A stretch of DNA of 64,000 bases from an uncultured Sphingomonas sp. (GCF_913774285.1 NZ_CAJYHX010000018.1:34887-98886), one strand, 5' to 3'. Positions 53,123 through 60,767 are shown, numbered from the stretch's first letter. Notes: generated by a model not told the origin, from the letters alone. Made by a program: numbers and translations.

Positions 53123-53139
53123 TGGCACGCCTTCTGCAA
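53123..53139 (+). promoter_or_regulatory. Sigma-54 promoter of the psp operon
   Basis: TGGCACG-CCTT-CTGCAA matches the sigma-54 consensus TGGCAC-N5-TTGCA at all but one core base, with the invariant GG and GC exactly 10 bp apart (53124-25 and 53136-37). It points towards the small peptide gene and pspA. Confidence 0.9.
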
Positions 53140-53156
53140 AGATGGAGGCAAGCCCG

Positions 53157-53309
53157 ATGACGGGCAGCAACAACAACCTACCAAGGTTCAGGAACACGAT
53201 CATGACCAACCAGATCCACACCCTCCGCAACGCCTTCGTGGCGGTTTCCTTCGCCTTCCTCGCCAGCGTGGCTCTCACCGCCGGCGCGGTGGCCCCGGCG
53301 ATCGCCTGA
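53157..53309 (+). CDS. Tiny membrane peptide at the head of the psp operon
   Basis: A peptide of 50 residues (ATG 53157, 8 nt after GGAGG) or 35 residues (ATG 53202, after AGGAAC). The C-terminal 30 residues (TLRNAFVAVSFAFLASVALT, then AGAVAPAIA) form one hydrophobic helix. It is the first reading frame after the sigma-54 promoter, 18 bp from it, and precedes pspA by about 115 bp, so it would be induced together with the operon. No family is recognised. It could be a leader peptide or a small membrane-stress protein. Confidence 0.6.
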   Translation: MTGSNNNLPRFRNTIMTNQIHTLRNAFVAVSFAFLASVALTAGAVAPAIA

Positions 53310-53424
53310 GGCGGGCACACGAGGTCTCCCCGGCACTGCCCCCCTCGGTAGTGTCGGGGCCGCCGGAAGGGCCCCCATCCCTTCCGGCGGCACCCCCAAA
53401 GAACAGACGAAGGAGCGCAATATC

Positions 53425-54093
53425 ATGGGTATCTTCTCGCGAACCCGCGACATCATCGCCGCCAACGTTACCGACCTGCTCGACAAGGCCGAAGATCCGG
53501 CCAAGATGATCCGCATGATCATCCTCGAGATGGAGGAAACGCTGGTCGAGGTTCGCGCCAGCGCCGCCCGGACGATCGCCGATCAGAAGGAAATGCGCCG
53601 CCACATCGCGAAGCTCGAAAAGCTCCAGGAAAGCTGGACCGAGAAGGCCGAACTGGCCCTGTCGAAGGACCGCGAGGACCTCGCCAAGGCCGCCCTGGTC
53701 GAACGCCAGAAGGCTGCCGACATGTGCGACCAGCTGCAGCAGGAGATCGCCGTGCTCGACGACGCGCTCCGCGCTTCGGAAGAGGACATCAACAAGCTGC
53801 AGAACAAGCTGCGCGAGGCCCGTGTTCGCCAGAATTCGGTCGTCGCCCGCCTGGAAAGCGCCAACAACCGCGCCCGCTTGCGGGAAATGACCAACGGGTC
53901 GAAGATGCAGGACGCTTTCTCGCGCTTCGACATTTTGGAACGCCGCGTCGATCTGGCCGAAGGCCGTGCCGATGCGATGGGCCTGGGCGGCAACCCGAAG
54001 ACGCTCGAAGAAGAAATCGCCGAACTCCGCTCGTCGGAAAAGGTCGATGCCGAACTCGAAGCGCTGAAGGCACGGCTGAACAAGGGAGCCTGA
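53425..54093 (+). CDS. pspA: Phage shock protein A
   Basis: PspA (IM30 superfamily) keeps PspF inactive and, when the membrane is damaged, assembles on the inner membrane as a scaffold. The 222-residue protein starts with the membrane-binding amphipathic helix MGIFSRTRDIIAANVTDLLD and is coiled coil throughout, with the core DPAKMIRMIILEMEETLVEV. Length and pattern are normal for proteobacterial PspA. It is the first large gene after the sigma-54 promoter. Confidence 0.96.
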   Translation: MGIFSRTRDIIAANVTDLLDKAEDPAKMIRMIILEMEETLVEVRASAARTIADQKEMRRHIAKLEKLQESWTEKAELALSKDREDLAKAALVERQKAADMCDQLQQEIAVLDDALRASEEDINKLQNKLREARVRQNSVVARLESANNRARLREMTNGSKMQDAFSRFDILERRVDLAEGRADAMGLGGNPKTLEEEIAELRSSEKVDAELEALKARLNKGA

Positions 54094-54096
54094 CGC

Positions 54097-54369
54097 GTGA
54101 ACGACTTCCTCATCCCGGTCTTCGTCTGCGCCATCCTCTTCCTCGGACTGCCCTGGATCGTCTTCCACTACGTAACCAAGTGGAAGCAGGCCGGGACCAT
54201 CACCCGGGAAGACGAGAACCTTCTCGACGACCTCTACCGCACGGCGCGGATGCTTGAAGACCGGCTGATGACGGTCGAGCGCATCATCGCCGCCGACAAC
54301 CCCGACTATCGCCCGCTCTCGGCCCATCGCCCCGAGCAGGTGCCTTACGATCCTTCACGGAGGAACTGA
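54097..54369 (+). CDS. pspB: Phage shock protein B
   Basis: PspB is a small inner-membrane protein that signals to PspA together with PspC. The 90-residue product has an N-terminal membrane helix (FLIPVFVCAILFLGLPWIVF), then a cytoplasmic coiled coil ending in LEDRLMTVERIIAADNPDYR. This is the part that the later small proteins in the operon also carry. It starts 3 bp after pspA stops. The C-terminal tail (SAHRPEQVPYDPSRRN) is longer than usual. Confidence 0.92.
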   Translation: MNDFLIPVFVCAILFLGLPWIVFHYVTKWKQAGTITREDENLLDDLYRTARMLEDRLMTVERIIAADNPDYRPLSAHRPEQVPYDPSRRN

Positions 54370-54370
54370 G

Positions 54371-54742
54371 ATGTCCGCTCGCACCAAATTCTATCTCGAT
54401 CGCCAGAACCGCAAGTTCATGGGCGTCTGCGCCGGCCTGGCGGATTACACAGGCATCGACGTGACTTGGGTGCGGGTGGCCACCGTGCTGCTCACCGTCG
54501 CCACAGGCTGGGTCGCGCTGGGATATTTCGTCATCGCCTGGCTCGCCAACCCCAAGCCGGTGGGCCTGTACGACACGCCGGAAGACGAGCGCTTCTGGCA
54601 GGGTGTCCGGTCGAGCCCCAAGCGCTCCACCGCCGAGGTCCGCTCGAAGTTCCGCGACATCGATCGCCGGCTTGCCGACATCGAGATGTTCTACACGAGC
54701 CGCAACACCCGGCTCGCTGACGAGATCGACAGCCTGCGCTGA
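54371..54742 (+). CDS. pspC: Phage shock protein C
   Basis: A 123-residue membrane protein. It has the PspC domain at residues about 5-65 (FYLDRQNRKFMGVCAGLADYTGIDVTWVRV type, one membrane helix and the following WLANPKP turn). It continues into a cytoplasmic helix that ends RRLADIEMFYTSRNTRLADE-IDSLR, related to the end signature found in the other small proteins of this operon. In E. coli PspC senses membrane stress and binds PspA with PspB. It follows pspB by 1 bp. Confidence 0.93.
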   Translation: MSARTKFYLDRQNRKFMGVCAGLADYTGIDVTWVRVATVLLTVATGWVALGYFVIAWLANPKPVGLYDTPEDERFWQGVRSSPKRSTAEVRSKFRDIDRRLADIEMFYTSRNTRLADEIDSLR

Positions 54743-54768
54743 GGCGCAGGCAACAGGGAGGCAAGGCA

Positions 54769-55065
54769 ATGAACTGGGGTGGTCCCGAATTCGTGATCGC
54801 GCTGGTGGCGATCTCCACGCTGGGCTGGCTGGCCAATAACTGGATCCGCGCCAAGCATGGCTATTCGATCAGCGACGATCACGGCGAGAATATCCACAAG
54901 ATCGACCCCGACGCCAACCGCAAGATCGACCTGCTCGCAGCCGAGAACGAACGGCTCGCAGGCCAGATCAGCCGACTGGAAGACCGGATTTCCGTGCTCG
55001 AACGGATCGCCACCGATCCCGCCGAGCGCACCGCCCGCGCCATCGACGCGCTGCGCTCAGACTGA
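54769..55065 (+). CDS. PspB-like one-helix coiled-coil membrane protein (paralogue 1)
   Basis: A 98-residue protein: N-terminal membrane helix (PEFVIALVAISTLGWLANNW), a KHGYSISDDHG turn also found in the next gene, then a coiled coil with the shared signature RLEDRISVLERIATD and end AIDALRSD. A GGGAGG ribosome site lies before the ATG. It looks like a diverged PspB copy that would be co-induced with pspABC. Function is inferred only from location and pattern. Confidence 0.8.
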   Translation: MNWGGPEFVIALVAISTLGWLANNWIRAKHGYSISDDHGENIHKIDPDANRKIDLLAAENERLAGQISRLEDRISVLERIATDPAERTARAIDALRSD

Positions 55066-55076
55066 GGAGACGACCG

Positions 55077-55406
55077 ATGATCGAAGTAGCGCTCGCACCC
55101 TTCCTGCCCTGGATCATCCTCTCGGGCATCGCGCTCGGCTTTGCCGGGATCGCGGCGGGGATCTTCAGCTACTGGCTGCGCGTCAAGCACGGCTATCCGC
55201 TGGAAAGCACCTGGGGCAAGGCCATCTATCCCCAGCGCAACGACGAGACGGTGGAGCGGGTCAAGCTGCTCAGCCAGGAAAATGCCCAGCTGCGCGCCGA
55301 ACTGGGCGCGGTGAAGGACCGGCTCGCCAATGTCGAACGCATCGTGACCGACGGCGCGCATCAGCTCGATCGCGAGATCGACGCGCTCCGCAGCCGCTCG
55401 AACTGA
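55077..55406 (+). CDS. PspB-like one-helix coiled-coil membrane protein (paralogue 2)
   Basis: A 109-residue protein: a long N-terminal hydrophobic segment (PFLPWIILSGIALGFAGIAA), then LRVKHGYPLESTWGKAIYP, which echoes the KHGYSI turn of paralogue 1, and a coiled coil with VKDRLANVERIVTDGAHQLD and end REIDALRSRSN. Placed 11 bp after paralogue 1, clearly in the same transcript. No separate function can be assigned. Confidence 0.8.
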   Translation: MIEVALAPFLPWIILSGIALGFAGIAAGIFSYWLRVKHGYPLESTWGKAIYPQRNDETVERVKLLSQENAQLRAELGAVKDRLANVERIVTDGAHQLDREIDALRSRSN

Positions 55407-55420
55407 AAGGAACGCAGACC

Positions 55421-55687
55421 ATGCTTTCCCCGATCCTCATCCCCATCCTCGGCATCAGCTGCGGCCTGGTAGCGATCATCGGCGGTGTCTTCTTCCGCCC
55501 GCTGTTCAAGCTGTGGGAGCGCCGGATGGAAATCGAAGCTCAGATGACCGCGGAAAAGGCCGCGCAATATGCCGCCCAGACCGCGCGGCTGGAGCAGCGG
55601 GTCCAGGTGCTCGAGCGGATCCTCACCGACCGCGGCATGGGCCTCGCCGAAGAGATCGAGAAGCTGCGCGACGCGCCGCTGAACTGA
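55421..55687 (+). CDS. PspB-like one-helix coiled-coil membrane protein (paralogue 3)
   Basis: An 88-residue protein: membrane helix (SPILIPILGISCGLVAIIGG), then LFKLWERRMEIEAQMTAEKA and the shared signature RLEQRVQVLERILTD with end LAEEIEKLRDAPLN. It has lost the KHGY turn. A possible AAAGGAA ribosome site precedes the ATG. The same transcript continues into a tiny gene and paralogue 4. Confidence 0.8.
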   Translation: MLSPILIPILGISCGLVAIIGGVFFRPLFKLWERRMEIEAQMTAEKAAQYAAQTARLEQRVQVLERILTDRGMGLAEEIEKLRDAPLN

Positions 55688-55725
55688 AGAAACGTTCCCA
55701 CCGTCTTCTAAGCAAGGAAATTTCG

Positions 55726-55848
55726 ATGATTGTCATGCTCGCAGTGCTTGCCGCACTGTGCGGGGGAGCTATTGCCCTCGCTGAAAGCCGCGATCGCCCC
55801 CGCCGCCGCGCCCTCCGCGCCGCCCAGGCATCGCAAGCAGGGAACTGA
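55726..55848 (+). CDS. Tiny membrane protein within the extended psp operon
   Basis: A 40-residue frame: hydrophobic MIVMLAVLAALCGGAIALAE followed by a short Arg-rich tail. An AAGGAAA ribosome site lies 6 nt before the ATG, and the spacing to both neighbours is short. Codon pattern and operon position support it, but it is too short for recognition. Confidence 0.55.
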   Translation: MIVMLAVLAALCGGAIALAESRDRPRRRALRAAQASQAGN

Positions 55849-55883
55849 GGCGCCACGCGCGCCGACTAGGGGAGTAAGGTGCA

Positions 55884-56159
55884 ATGAACCCGTTCGAAAT
55901 GGTCGTGGCCATCATCGTCGTGATCACGATCGGCAAGGTTCTCCAGGCGCGCTACGGCGTCGTCAAAGGCCGGGATAGCAGGCTTGAAGGACTTGCGAGC
56001 CGAGACCCGGCCGAGAAGTTCGAGGCCGACCGCCTCCGCGACGAGATCCGCAGCCTCAAGGAGCGCGTCCAGGTGCTCGAGCGCGTCATCACCGACAACG
56101 AAAACAGCCTGCGGCTCGACCACGAGATCGAGAAGCTGCGCGACAAGAACCGGATCTGA
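55884..56159 (+). CDS. PspB-like one-helix coiled-coil membrane protein (paralogue 4)
   Basis: A 91-residue protein: membrane helix (EMVVAIIVVITIGKVLQARY), GVVKGRDSRLEGL linker, then a coiled coil with the shared signature SLKERVQVLERVITDNENSL and end DHEIEKLRDKNRI. The core RVQVLER is identical to that of paralogue 3, so these two probably duplicated last. A GGGGAG ribosome site precedes it. Confidence 0.8.
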   Translation: MNPFEMVVAIIVVITIGKVLQARYGVVKGRDSRLEGLASRDPAEKFEADRLRDEIRSLKERVQVLERVITDNENSLRLDHEIEKLRDKNRI

Positions 56160-56183
56160 GCCATGTTTCTGGGAGCAAACCCC

Positions 56184-56432
56184 ATGACCATCGACCCGCA
56201 AACCACCCTCACCCTTGCCGTCTCCGGCCTGGCCGGGCTGGGCATGATCACCGCCGCGGCGCTGTCCGGCTGGCGCGGCTGGCTAGCGCTGAAGCACCGC
56301 GAGCTGGTTGAACTGCGCCGCCCGGAGCCTACCGCCTCGACGATGCCCAGCCCCGCCTCGCGGATCGAGCTGGCCGACCTCAAGGAACGCATCCGCAAGC
56401 TGGAAGCGATCGCCGCCGGGGTGGACCTGTGA
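56184..56432 (+). CDS. Short coiled-coil membrane protein (paralogue 5, degenerate)
   Basis: About 82 residues: a hydrophobic helix (LAVSGLAGLGMITAAALSGW) and a C-terminal ELADLKERIRKLEAIAAGVDL, a shortened form of the signature that stops before the EIxxLR end. The ATG at 56184 follows GGGAG by 8 nt; an ATG seven codons upstream lacks a ribosome site. Its stop overlaps the start of the next tiny frame (GTGA). Confidence 0.7.
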   Translation: MTIDPQTTLTLAVSGLAGLGMITAAALSGWRGWLALKHRELVELRRPEPTASTMPSPASRIELADLKERIRKLEAIAAGVDL

Positions 56433-56536
56433 ACCAGGCGACCCCGCCGGTGGCGGAGACCCAGCCCGCCCCGGCGCCGGTGCGGGCACCCCGCCCCCGG
56501 CTCGGCCTGCGCTACGACGCGCCAGCCGCCAAGTAA
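56429..56536 (+). CDS. Tiny Pro/Ala-rich protein at the end of the psp operon
   Basis: A GTG-started 35-residue frame overlapping the stop of the preceding gene, rich in Pro, Ala and Arg (PAPAPVRAPRPRLGLRYD) and predicted to be disordered. It may simply be chance in GC-rich DNA, but the GTGA coupling with the operon makes it worth recording. Confidence 0.35.
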   Translation: MNQATPPVAETQPAPAPVRAPRPRLGLRYDAPAAK

Positions 56537-56581
56537 CCACGAGGCTGGAAAAGCGCGCGGGCTCAGGCTAGCGCGGACGCC

Positions 56582-56986
56582 ATGACCAGCCTCGACGATC
56601 TCCAGGAAGAATACGGGTTTCTCGACGCCGACGATCGCTATCGTCTGCTGATCGATCTCGGCAAGGCGCTCGAGGAAATGCCCGACCCGCTAAAGACCGA
56701 TGCAACGCTGGTGCGCGGCTGCTCGGCATCGGTGTGGGTCTACCCGACACGGACCGACGACGGGCGGCTCCACTTCCTGGCGGATTCGAACGCGGCGATC
56801 ACCAAGGGCATCATCGCGCTGGTGCTGCTGACGGTGCAGGACCGCGGGCCGGCCGAGATCCTGACGACCGACATCGAAGGCGCGCTGGCGCCGTTCGACC
56901 TGAAGAACCAGCTCAGCTCGAACCGGACCCAGGGCATCCCCAACATGATCGCGCTGATCCGCGAGACGGCGGGACGCTACGCCTGA
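56582..56986 (+). CDS. sufE: Cysteine desulfuration protein SufE
   Basis: SufE accepts persulfide sulfur from a cysteine desulfurase and passes it on for Fe-S assembly. The 134-residue protein has the active cysteine in LVRGCSASVWV, the LDADDRYRLLIDLGKALEE opening, and the C-terminal SSNRTQGIPNMIALIRE. It stands alone; no sufBCDS genes are in the window. The desulfurases at 39813-42094 are about 15 kb away. Confidence 0.93.
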   Translation: MTSLDDLQEEYGFLDADDRYRLLIDLGKALEEMPDPLKTDATLVRGCSASVWVYPTRTDDGRLHFLADSNAAITKGIIALVLLTVQDRGPAEILTTDIEGALAPFDLKNQLSSNRTQGIPNMIALIRETAGRYA

Positions 56987-56990
56987 ACCC

Positions 56991-57009
56991 CTCTCCCCTC
57001 CGGGGAGAG
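56991..57009. repeat. Short hairpin after sufE
   Basis: CTCTCCCC and GGGGAGAG form an 8-bp stem around TCC, a few bases after the sufE stop. It may act as a weak terminator; no T-run follows. Confidence 0.5.
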
Positions 57010-57038
57010 CGTACGCTCCTCGCTTCAGCCAAATACCT

Positions 57039-57139
57039 CGTCATCCCCGCGAAGGCGGGGATCCATTGCCGCTGAAAGCGCGGTTCTTTCCCCAAGCGCA
57101 CAGGCGAATGGACTCCCGCCTTCGCGGGAATGACGATGG
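57039..57139. repeat. 101-bp palindrome-bounded repeat (copy 2)
   Basis: Same length, same order and about 95 percent of bases identical to 43875-43975. The 29-bp terminal inverted repeats and the middle GCGCGGTTCTTTC are kept. Both copies sit between genes. Confidence 0.85.
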
Positions 57140-57177
57140 GAGGTTGGAGAAGGGCAGGCGCCCCCTTTGCGCGAGAC

Positions 57178-57477
57178 TCAGGAAAGCCCCAGCTCGCGGC
57201 CGACCTCTTCCAGGTCCGCGCCCTTCTTCACGATCAGCCATTCGCGCGCCTGCGCGCCGTTGACCACGGTCACCGCCCCGCCGGGGCACACCCCCAGGCA
57301 TTTGGTTTCGACCACGCCGACTTCCGCCTTGCGCCCCTTACCGAGCCCGAATTCCTTGCGCAGTGCCTTGGCTAGCGAAGTCTTGCCCTTGGGGCCGAAG
57401 CCGCCGCCGAGCTTCTTCGAGCATTTCCCGCAGACCAGCACCGCATTGCCCCAGTTGGAGGCGACCAGCTGGCTCAT
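57178..57477 (-). CDS. Thioredoxin-like 2Fe-2S ferredoxin domain protein
   Basis: A 99-residue protein of the (2Fe-2S) ferredoxin / thioredoxin-like group. The four ligands are in VCGKCSKKLGGG and ETKCLGVCPGGAV. Such small proteins share the fold of NuoE. The ATG overlaps the stop of the J-domain gene (ATGA), so the two are coupled. The redox partner is unknown. Confidence 0.85.
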   Translation of the reverse strand: MSQLVASNWGNAVLVCGKCSKKLGGGFGPKGKTSLAKALRKEFGLGKGRKAEVGVVETKCLGVCPGGAVTVVNGAQAREWLIVKKGADLEEVGRELGLS

Positions 57478-58010
57478 TGCGGCTTCCACTGGCGCCGGTC
57501 CTCGGCGGTCTTGAGCACGTCGTACGCCGCCTGAATCGCCTGGAACTGCTTGGCCGCGGCGGCGTCGTTCGGGCGCACGTCGGGATGATATTCCTTGGCG
57601 AGCCGGCGCCACGCGCCGCGCACCGCCTCGAAGCTTGCGTCGACCTCCAGTTCCAGCACTTCCAGCGCCTTCATCTCGTCGCGCGAGCGGCTGCCGTCGC
57701 CGGGGCCTGCCCAGCTGTTGGTCGCCGAATGGGCATAGCCGTTGGCGGTGCGCCGCTCATTCACCTCGCGCTGCGCGGCTTCTTCGGCGGTAAGCCCGGC
57801 GAAATAGTCCCAGTTGCGGTTATATTCCGCGGCATGTTCCTCGCAGAAATACCAGCGGTCCGGGTTGTTGGGGGACTTGGGCGCGGGCCGGTCGCCGGGC
57901 TTCTCGCAGCCGTCGCGGTCGCACAACCGCACGCGCGCGGCCTCGCGCTCCGAGCCATACTCGCGCCAGCGGGGAAAGCCCCAGTCCATCGATCGCGTGT
58001 GTCGCGCCAT
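57474..58010 (-). CDS. J-domain protein (DnaJ-like)
   Basis: A 178-residue co-chaperone-like protein. The C-terminal 65 residues form the J domain with the HPD motif in LAKEYHPDVRPND, preceded by KALEVLELEVDASFEAVRGA. The N-terminal part has cysteines arranged as a possible zinc site (LCDRDGCEKPGD, FCEEHAAEYNRNWDYF). This is the layout of the alphaproteobacterial J-domain proteins found next to this ferredoxin. The start at 58010 excludes an upstream reading that is antisense to rnpB. Confidence 0.88.
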   Translation of the reverse strand: MARHTRSMDWGFPRWREYGSEREAARVRLCDRDGCEKPGDRPAPKSPNNPDRWYFCEEHAAEYNRNWDYFAGLTAEEAAQREVNERRTANGYAHSATNSWAGPGDGSRSRDEMKALEVLELEVDASFEAVRGAWRRLAKEYHPDVRPNDAAAAKQFQAIQAAYDVLKTAEDRRQWKPQ

Positions 58011-58082
58011 AACTCGCCCAAATAGGCATGGGGCCGGCCAAAGGCCAGAGCCCGCCGTACCGCAGCAGCTGCCAGAACCAAA

Positions 58083-58466
58083 ATGCCAGAGGGTCTGTAA
58101 GCCGGGTTCTGTCCACCCCCGAAAGGGATAGGCGACCATTCCTCTAGGCGACGGATTGCTCCGCCGCTCCAGCAACCAACCCGGACGACGCGCCGGAACG
58201 AGGCGCATGTGCCGTCCCTATTCGGTCTTGCTCCCGGTGGGGTTTACCAAGCCGCTTCCGTTACCGGTCGCGCGGTGCGCTCTTGCCGCACCCTTTCACC
58301 CTTGCCCTTACCCCGGAGAACCGGGGCAGTGGGCGGTCTGCTCTCTGTGGCACTTTCCCTGGGGTCGCCCCCGGCGGGCATTACCCGCCACCGTCGTTCC
58401 GTGGAGCCCGGACTTTCCTCCCCCTGCTTCACAGCAAGCGGCGGCCGCCCGACCCTCTGGCGCGGT
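58083..58466 (-). ncRNA. rnpB: RNase P RNA (class A)
   Basis: The catalytic RNA that trims the 5' ends of precursor tRNAs. On the minus strand the P4 region GAGGAAAGTCCGGGCTCC lies near the 5' end and the 3' block GAACCCGGCTTAC near the 3' end; these pair in the core. Stem P1 is formed by GCCAGAGGGTC (58451-58461) and GACCCTCTGGC (58085-58095). The exact ends are uncertain by a few bases. Confidence 0.93.
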
Positions 58467-58501
58467 CCGCTCTAGCGGGTTCGCGCCGCCGCGCAAGCGG
58501 T

Positions 58502-59077
58502 TCAGCGTTGCGACGCGGCCGGTGCGCTCGGCGCGGGCGTGGATTCGCTGGTGGTCGCAACCGCGACCGGGGCGTCGGCAACGGGCGTAGCGGGCTGCGG
58601 TACCGCGTCGATCCGCTGCGCGGCCGCCTGCTCGGAGGCAGCGGCGTCGCGCGACTTGGCCTGTTCGGCCGAATCCTGCGCATCGGCGCGGGCGTCCTGC
58701 GCCTTGCTGGCGGCGTCCCGGTCCTTTGCCTGATCCTTCGCCTTGTCGGCGGCCTGCGCGCGCTGTTCCTCGGGCTGCTCGCTCGGCTCGACCTTGACCG
58801 GCGCCATCGCGGTGCCCCAGGCCTGCACGTCGATGCGCCATTGGGTGCTGGTCGTCCCGCCGGCGAGCGCCGCGCGGCGATAATCGGCGGCGACGCTCAC
58901 CACCTTGTCGGCGCCTGCCACGCGGGCGACCCGGTGCAGCTCGGCCGTCGCCTCGGCAGCGGTGGGCGCGTTCATGATGCCGATGCCAGGCCCCTTCGCG
59001 TCACCGCGAACAAAGCTGGTCAGGCGGACATGCACAGGGCCCAAGGGTGCCATTGCAGCGCGAATCGAGTTGCTCAC
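58502..59077 (-). CDS. Hypothetical protein with YbjQ-like start and Ala/Asp-rich repeats
   Basis: A 191-residue protein. Residues about 1-100 (including AELHRVARVAGADKVVSVAA and WRIDVQAWGTAM) weakly resemble YbjQ/DUF74 proteins, which form small beta-barrels. Residues about 105-160 are a charged run of Ala, Asp, Lys and Gln (KAKDQAKDRDAASKAQDARA), probably a long helix, and the last 35 residues are Pro/Ala-rich. The start is GTG at 59077 after GGAGG. It lies just downstream of the amidase gene on the same strand. Confidence 0.6.
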   Translation of the reverse strand: MSNSIRAAMAPLGPVHVRLTSFVRGDAKGPGIGIMNAPTAAEATAELHRVARVAGADKVVSVAADYRRAALAGGTTSTQWRIDVQAWGTAMAPVKVEPSEQPEEQRAQAADKAKDQAKDRDAASKAQDARADAQDSAEQAKSRDAAASEQAAAQRIDAVPQPATPVADAPVAVATTSESTPAPSAPAASQR

Positions 59078-59157
59078 CGTTCGTACCTCCGGCGCCCACC
59101 CAATCAAATCCCGCTTAGAATTCCGTAACCAAACATGGTTACCGGGCAACGATTCGC

Positions 59158-59859
59158 TCAGTCCTCGCCTTGCGGGCGCGGCAGCAGCAGCGCGAGCAGG
59201 ATGCAGCGGCACTCCATGTCGATCTCGCCGTCGATCAGCTCGGGTCGGAAGCGCCGCTGGAAGGCGGTCACGGCCGCGACCGGATCGGTCACGTCATAGC
59301 CGAATCGCTCCAGCGCCAGCATGAAGCCGCCCTCGGGCCAGCCGGGATCGACGAGGTTGCGCGTCGGCCGCGGCAATGCGAGCCGCAGGCGGGCAAGCGC
59401 ATGCCAGTTGAACAGCTCGCCCGGATCCTGCTTGCGCGCCGGGGCCACGTCCGAATGGCCGACCACGTTGCCGCGCGTGATGCCGTGCCGTTCCTTGATG
59501 TCCGCAACCAGCGGGATCAGCGAACTCATCTGCTCGGGCGTGAACGGCCGGTAGCCGAACTCGTGGCCGGGATTGACGATCTCGATCCCGATCGAGGCCG
59601 AGTTGACGTCGTCGATACCGCGCCAGTGCGCGCGGCCGGCGTGCCAGGCACGCTTGGCTTCGTCCACCAGGCGGAAGATGCGGCCATCCTCCTCGATCAG
59701 GTAATGCGCCGAAACCTGCGCCTCGGGATCGCGGAGCCGTGCCAGCGCCGCCTCGCCGCTCTCCATCCCCGTATAGTGGAGCACGATCATCGAGACGGGG
59801 GAGAGGCGCTCGCCGAAATTGGGCGAGGGCGCGTCGAGGATATCGAGGCCGCTGGTCAT
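59158..59859 (-). CDS. N-acetylmuramoyl-L-alanine amidase (AmiD/AmpD family)
   Basis: A 233-residue zinc amidase that splits the MurNAc-L-Ala bond in peptidoglycan or its fragments. Zinc ligands: His in VLHYTGMESG, His in GHSDVAPARKQDPG and the Asp a few residues later; the substrate Glu is in SIGIEIVNPG. After the amidase domain, the last 60 residues look like a peptidoglycan-binding helix bundle (VTAFQRRFRPELIDG). There is no clear signal peptide, so it may act in recycling. It follows cheR by 56 bp. Confidence 0.88.
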   Translation of the reverse strand: MTSGLDILDAPSPNFGERLSPVSMIVLHYTGMESGEAALARLRDPEAQVSAHYLIEEDGRIFRLVDEAKRAWHAGRAHWRGIDDVNSASIGIEIVNPGHEFGYRPFTPEQMSSLIPLVADIKERHGITRGNVVGHSDVAPARKQDPGELFNWHALARLRLALPRPTRNLVDPGWPEGGFMLALERFGYDVTDPVAAVTAFQRRFRPELIDGEIDMECRCILLALLLPRPQGED

Positions 59860-59915
59860 GCATTCTTCTACTGCACGCATCGGCGCTGACAATCCGCCCG
59901 GCTCAACCGCCCGTC

Positions 59916-60767
59916 TCAACCTGCTGCCGCAAGCGGCGCCGGCTCGGCATCGGCGGTGCGGTAGAAGCCGCGGAACGCCTCGCTGGGCGTGAAATGCTCG
60001 GTCAGCCCGATCACCGTCTCACCCGCGCCGAGGACCAACAGACCGCCCGGCTGGATTGCGCTCGCCAGCCGGTCGAACACCTGGCGGCGCAGCGGCAGCG
60101 AGAAATAGAGCATGACGTTGCGGCACAGGATGATGTCGAACTTGCCCGGCGGGGGCGCATCGCCGGTGAGGTTCTGCTGGCGGAACTGCACCCGGCGGAC
60201 CAGTTCCTGCCGCGCCACCCAGTCGCCGCCCTCGGTATCGAACCACTGGACCATCCGCCGCACGGGCAGCCCGCGCTGGATCTCGAACTGCGAATAGCGC
60301 CCCGCCCGCGCCCGGGCGAGCGCGGCGGCGGAAACGTCGGTGGCGACGATCTCGGGCGGCATCGGGAATGCATCGGCCTTCTCGTCAAACAGCATCGCCA
60401 GCGACAGCGGCTCCTGCCCGGTCGAACAGCCGGCGGACCAGATGCGAAGCCGGCGGTTGCCGATCGCCGCCTGCGTCGCCACTGCGGCAGCCGCGATCTG
60501 ATCGAGCACCGCCACGTCGCGGAAAAAGCTGGTTTCCTGGTTGAGCAGCACGTCCACCACCTGATCCGCCAGCTCGCCCGAACGCGCGCCGAGCAGCTGC
60601 CCGACAAGCGCATCGAGGCTCGGCAAGCCTCGTTCGCGCAGCACCGGCTTCAGCGCCGTCTCGATCCGCCATGCCCGGTTGGCGGCGATCTGCTGGCCGG
60701 TCCGCTGCTCGAGCAGCGACCCGATCAGCTGCATCGCCCCGCCGCTTGGCGCCATATGTTCGATCAT
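59916..60767 (-). CDS. cheR: Chemotaxis protein methyltransferase CheR
   Basis: CheR methylates glutamates of chemoreceptors with S-adenosylmethionine. The 283-residue protein has the N-terminal helical domain (GLPSLDALVGQLL, NQETSFFRD) and the methyltransferase domain with SAGCSTGQEPLSLAML, ATDVSAAALARARAG and LCRNVMLYFS. The ATG overlaps the cheB stop (ATGA). No C-terminal pentapeptide tail is seen. It is the last chemotaxis gene of the operon. Confidence 0.94.
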   Translation of the reverse strand: MIEHMAPSGGAMQLIGSLLEQRTGQQIAANRAWRIETALKPVLRERGLPSLDALVGQLLGARSGELADQVVDVLLNQETSFFRDVAVLDQIAAAAVATQAAIGNRRLRIWSAGCSTGQEPLSLAMLFDEKADAFPMPPEIVATDVSAAALARARAGRYSQFEIQRGLPVRRMVQWFDTEGGDWVARQELVRRVQFRQQNLTGDAPPPGKFDIILCRNVMLYFSLPLRRQVFDRLASAIQPGGLLVLGAGETVIGLTEHFTPSEAFRGFYRTADAEPAPLAAAG

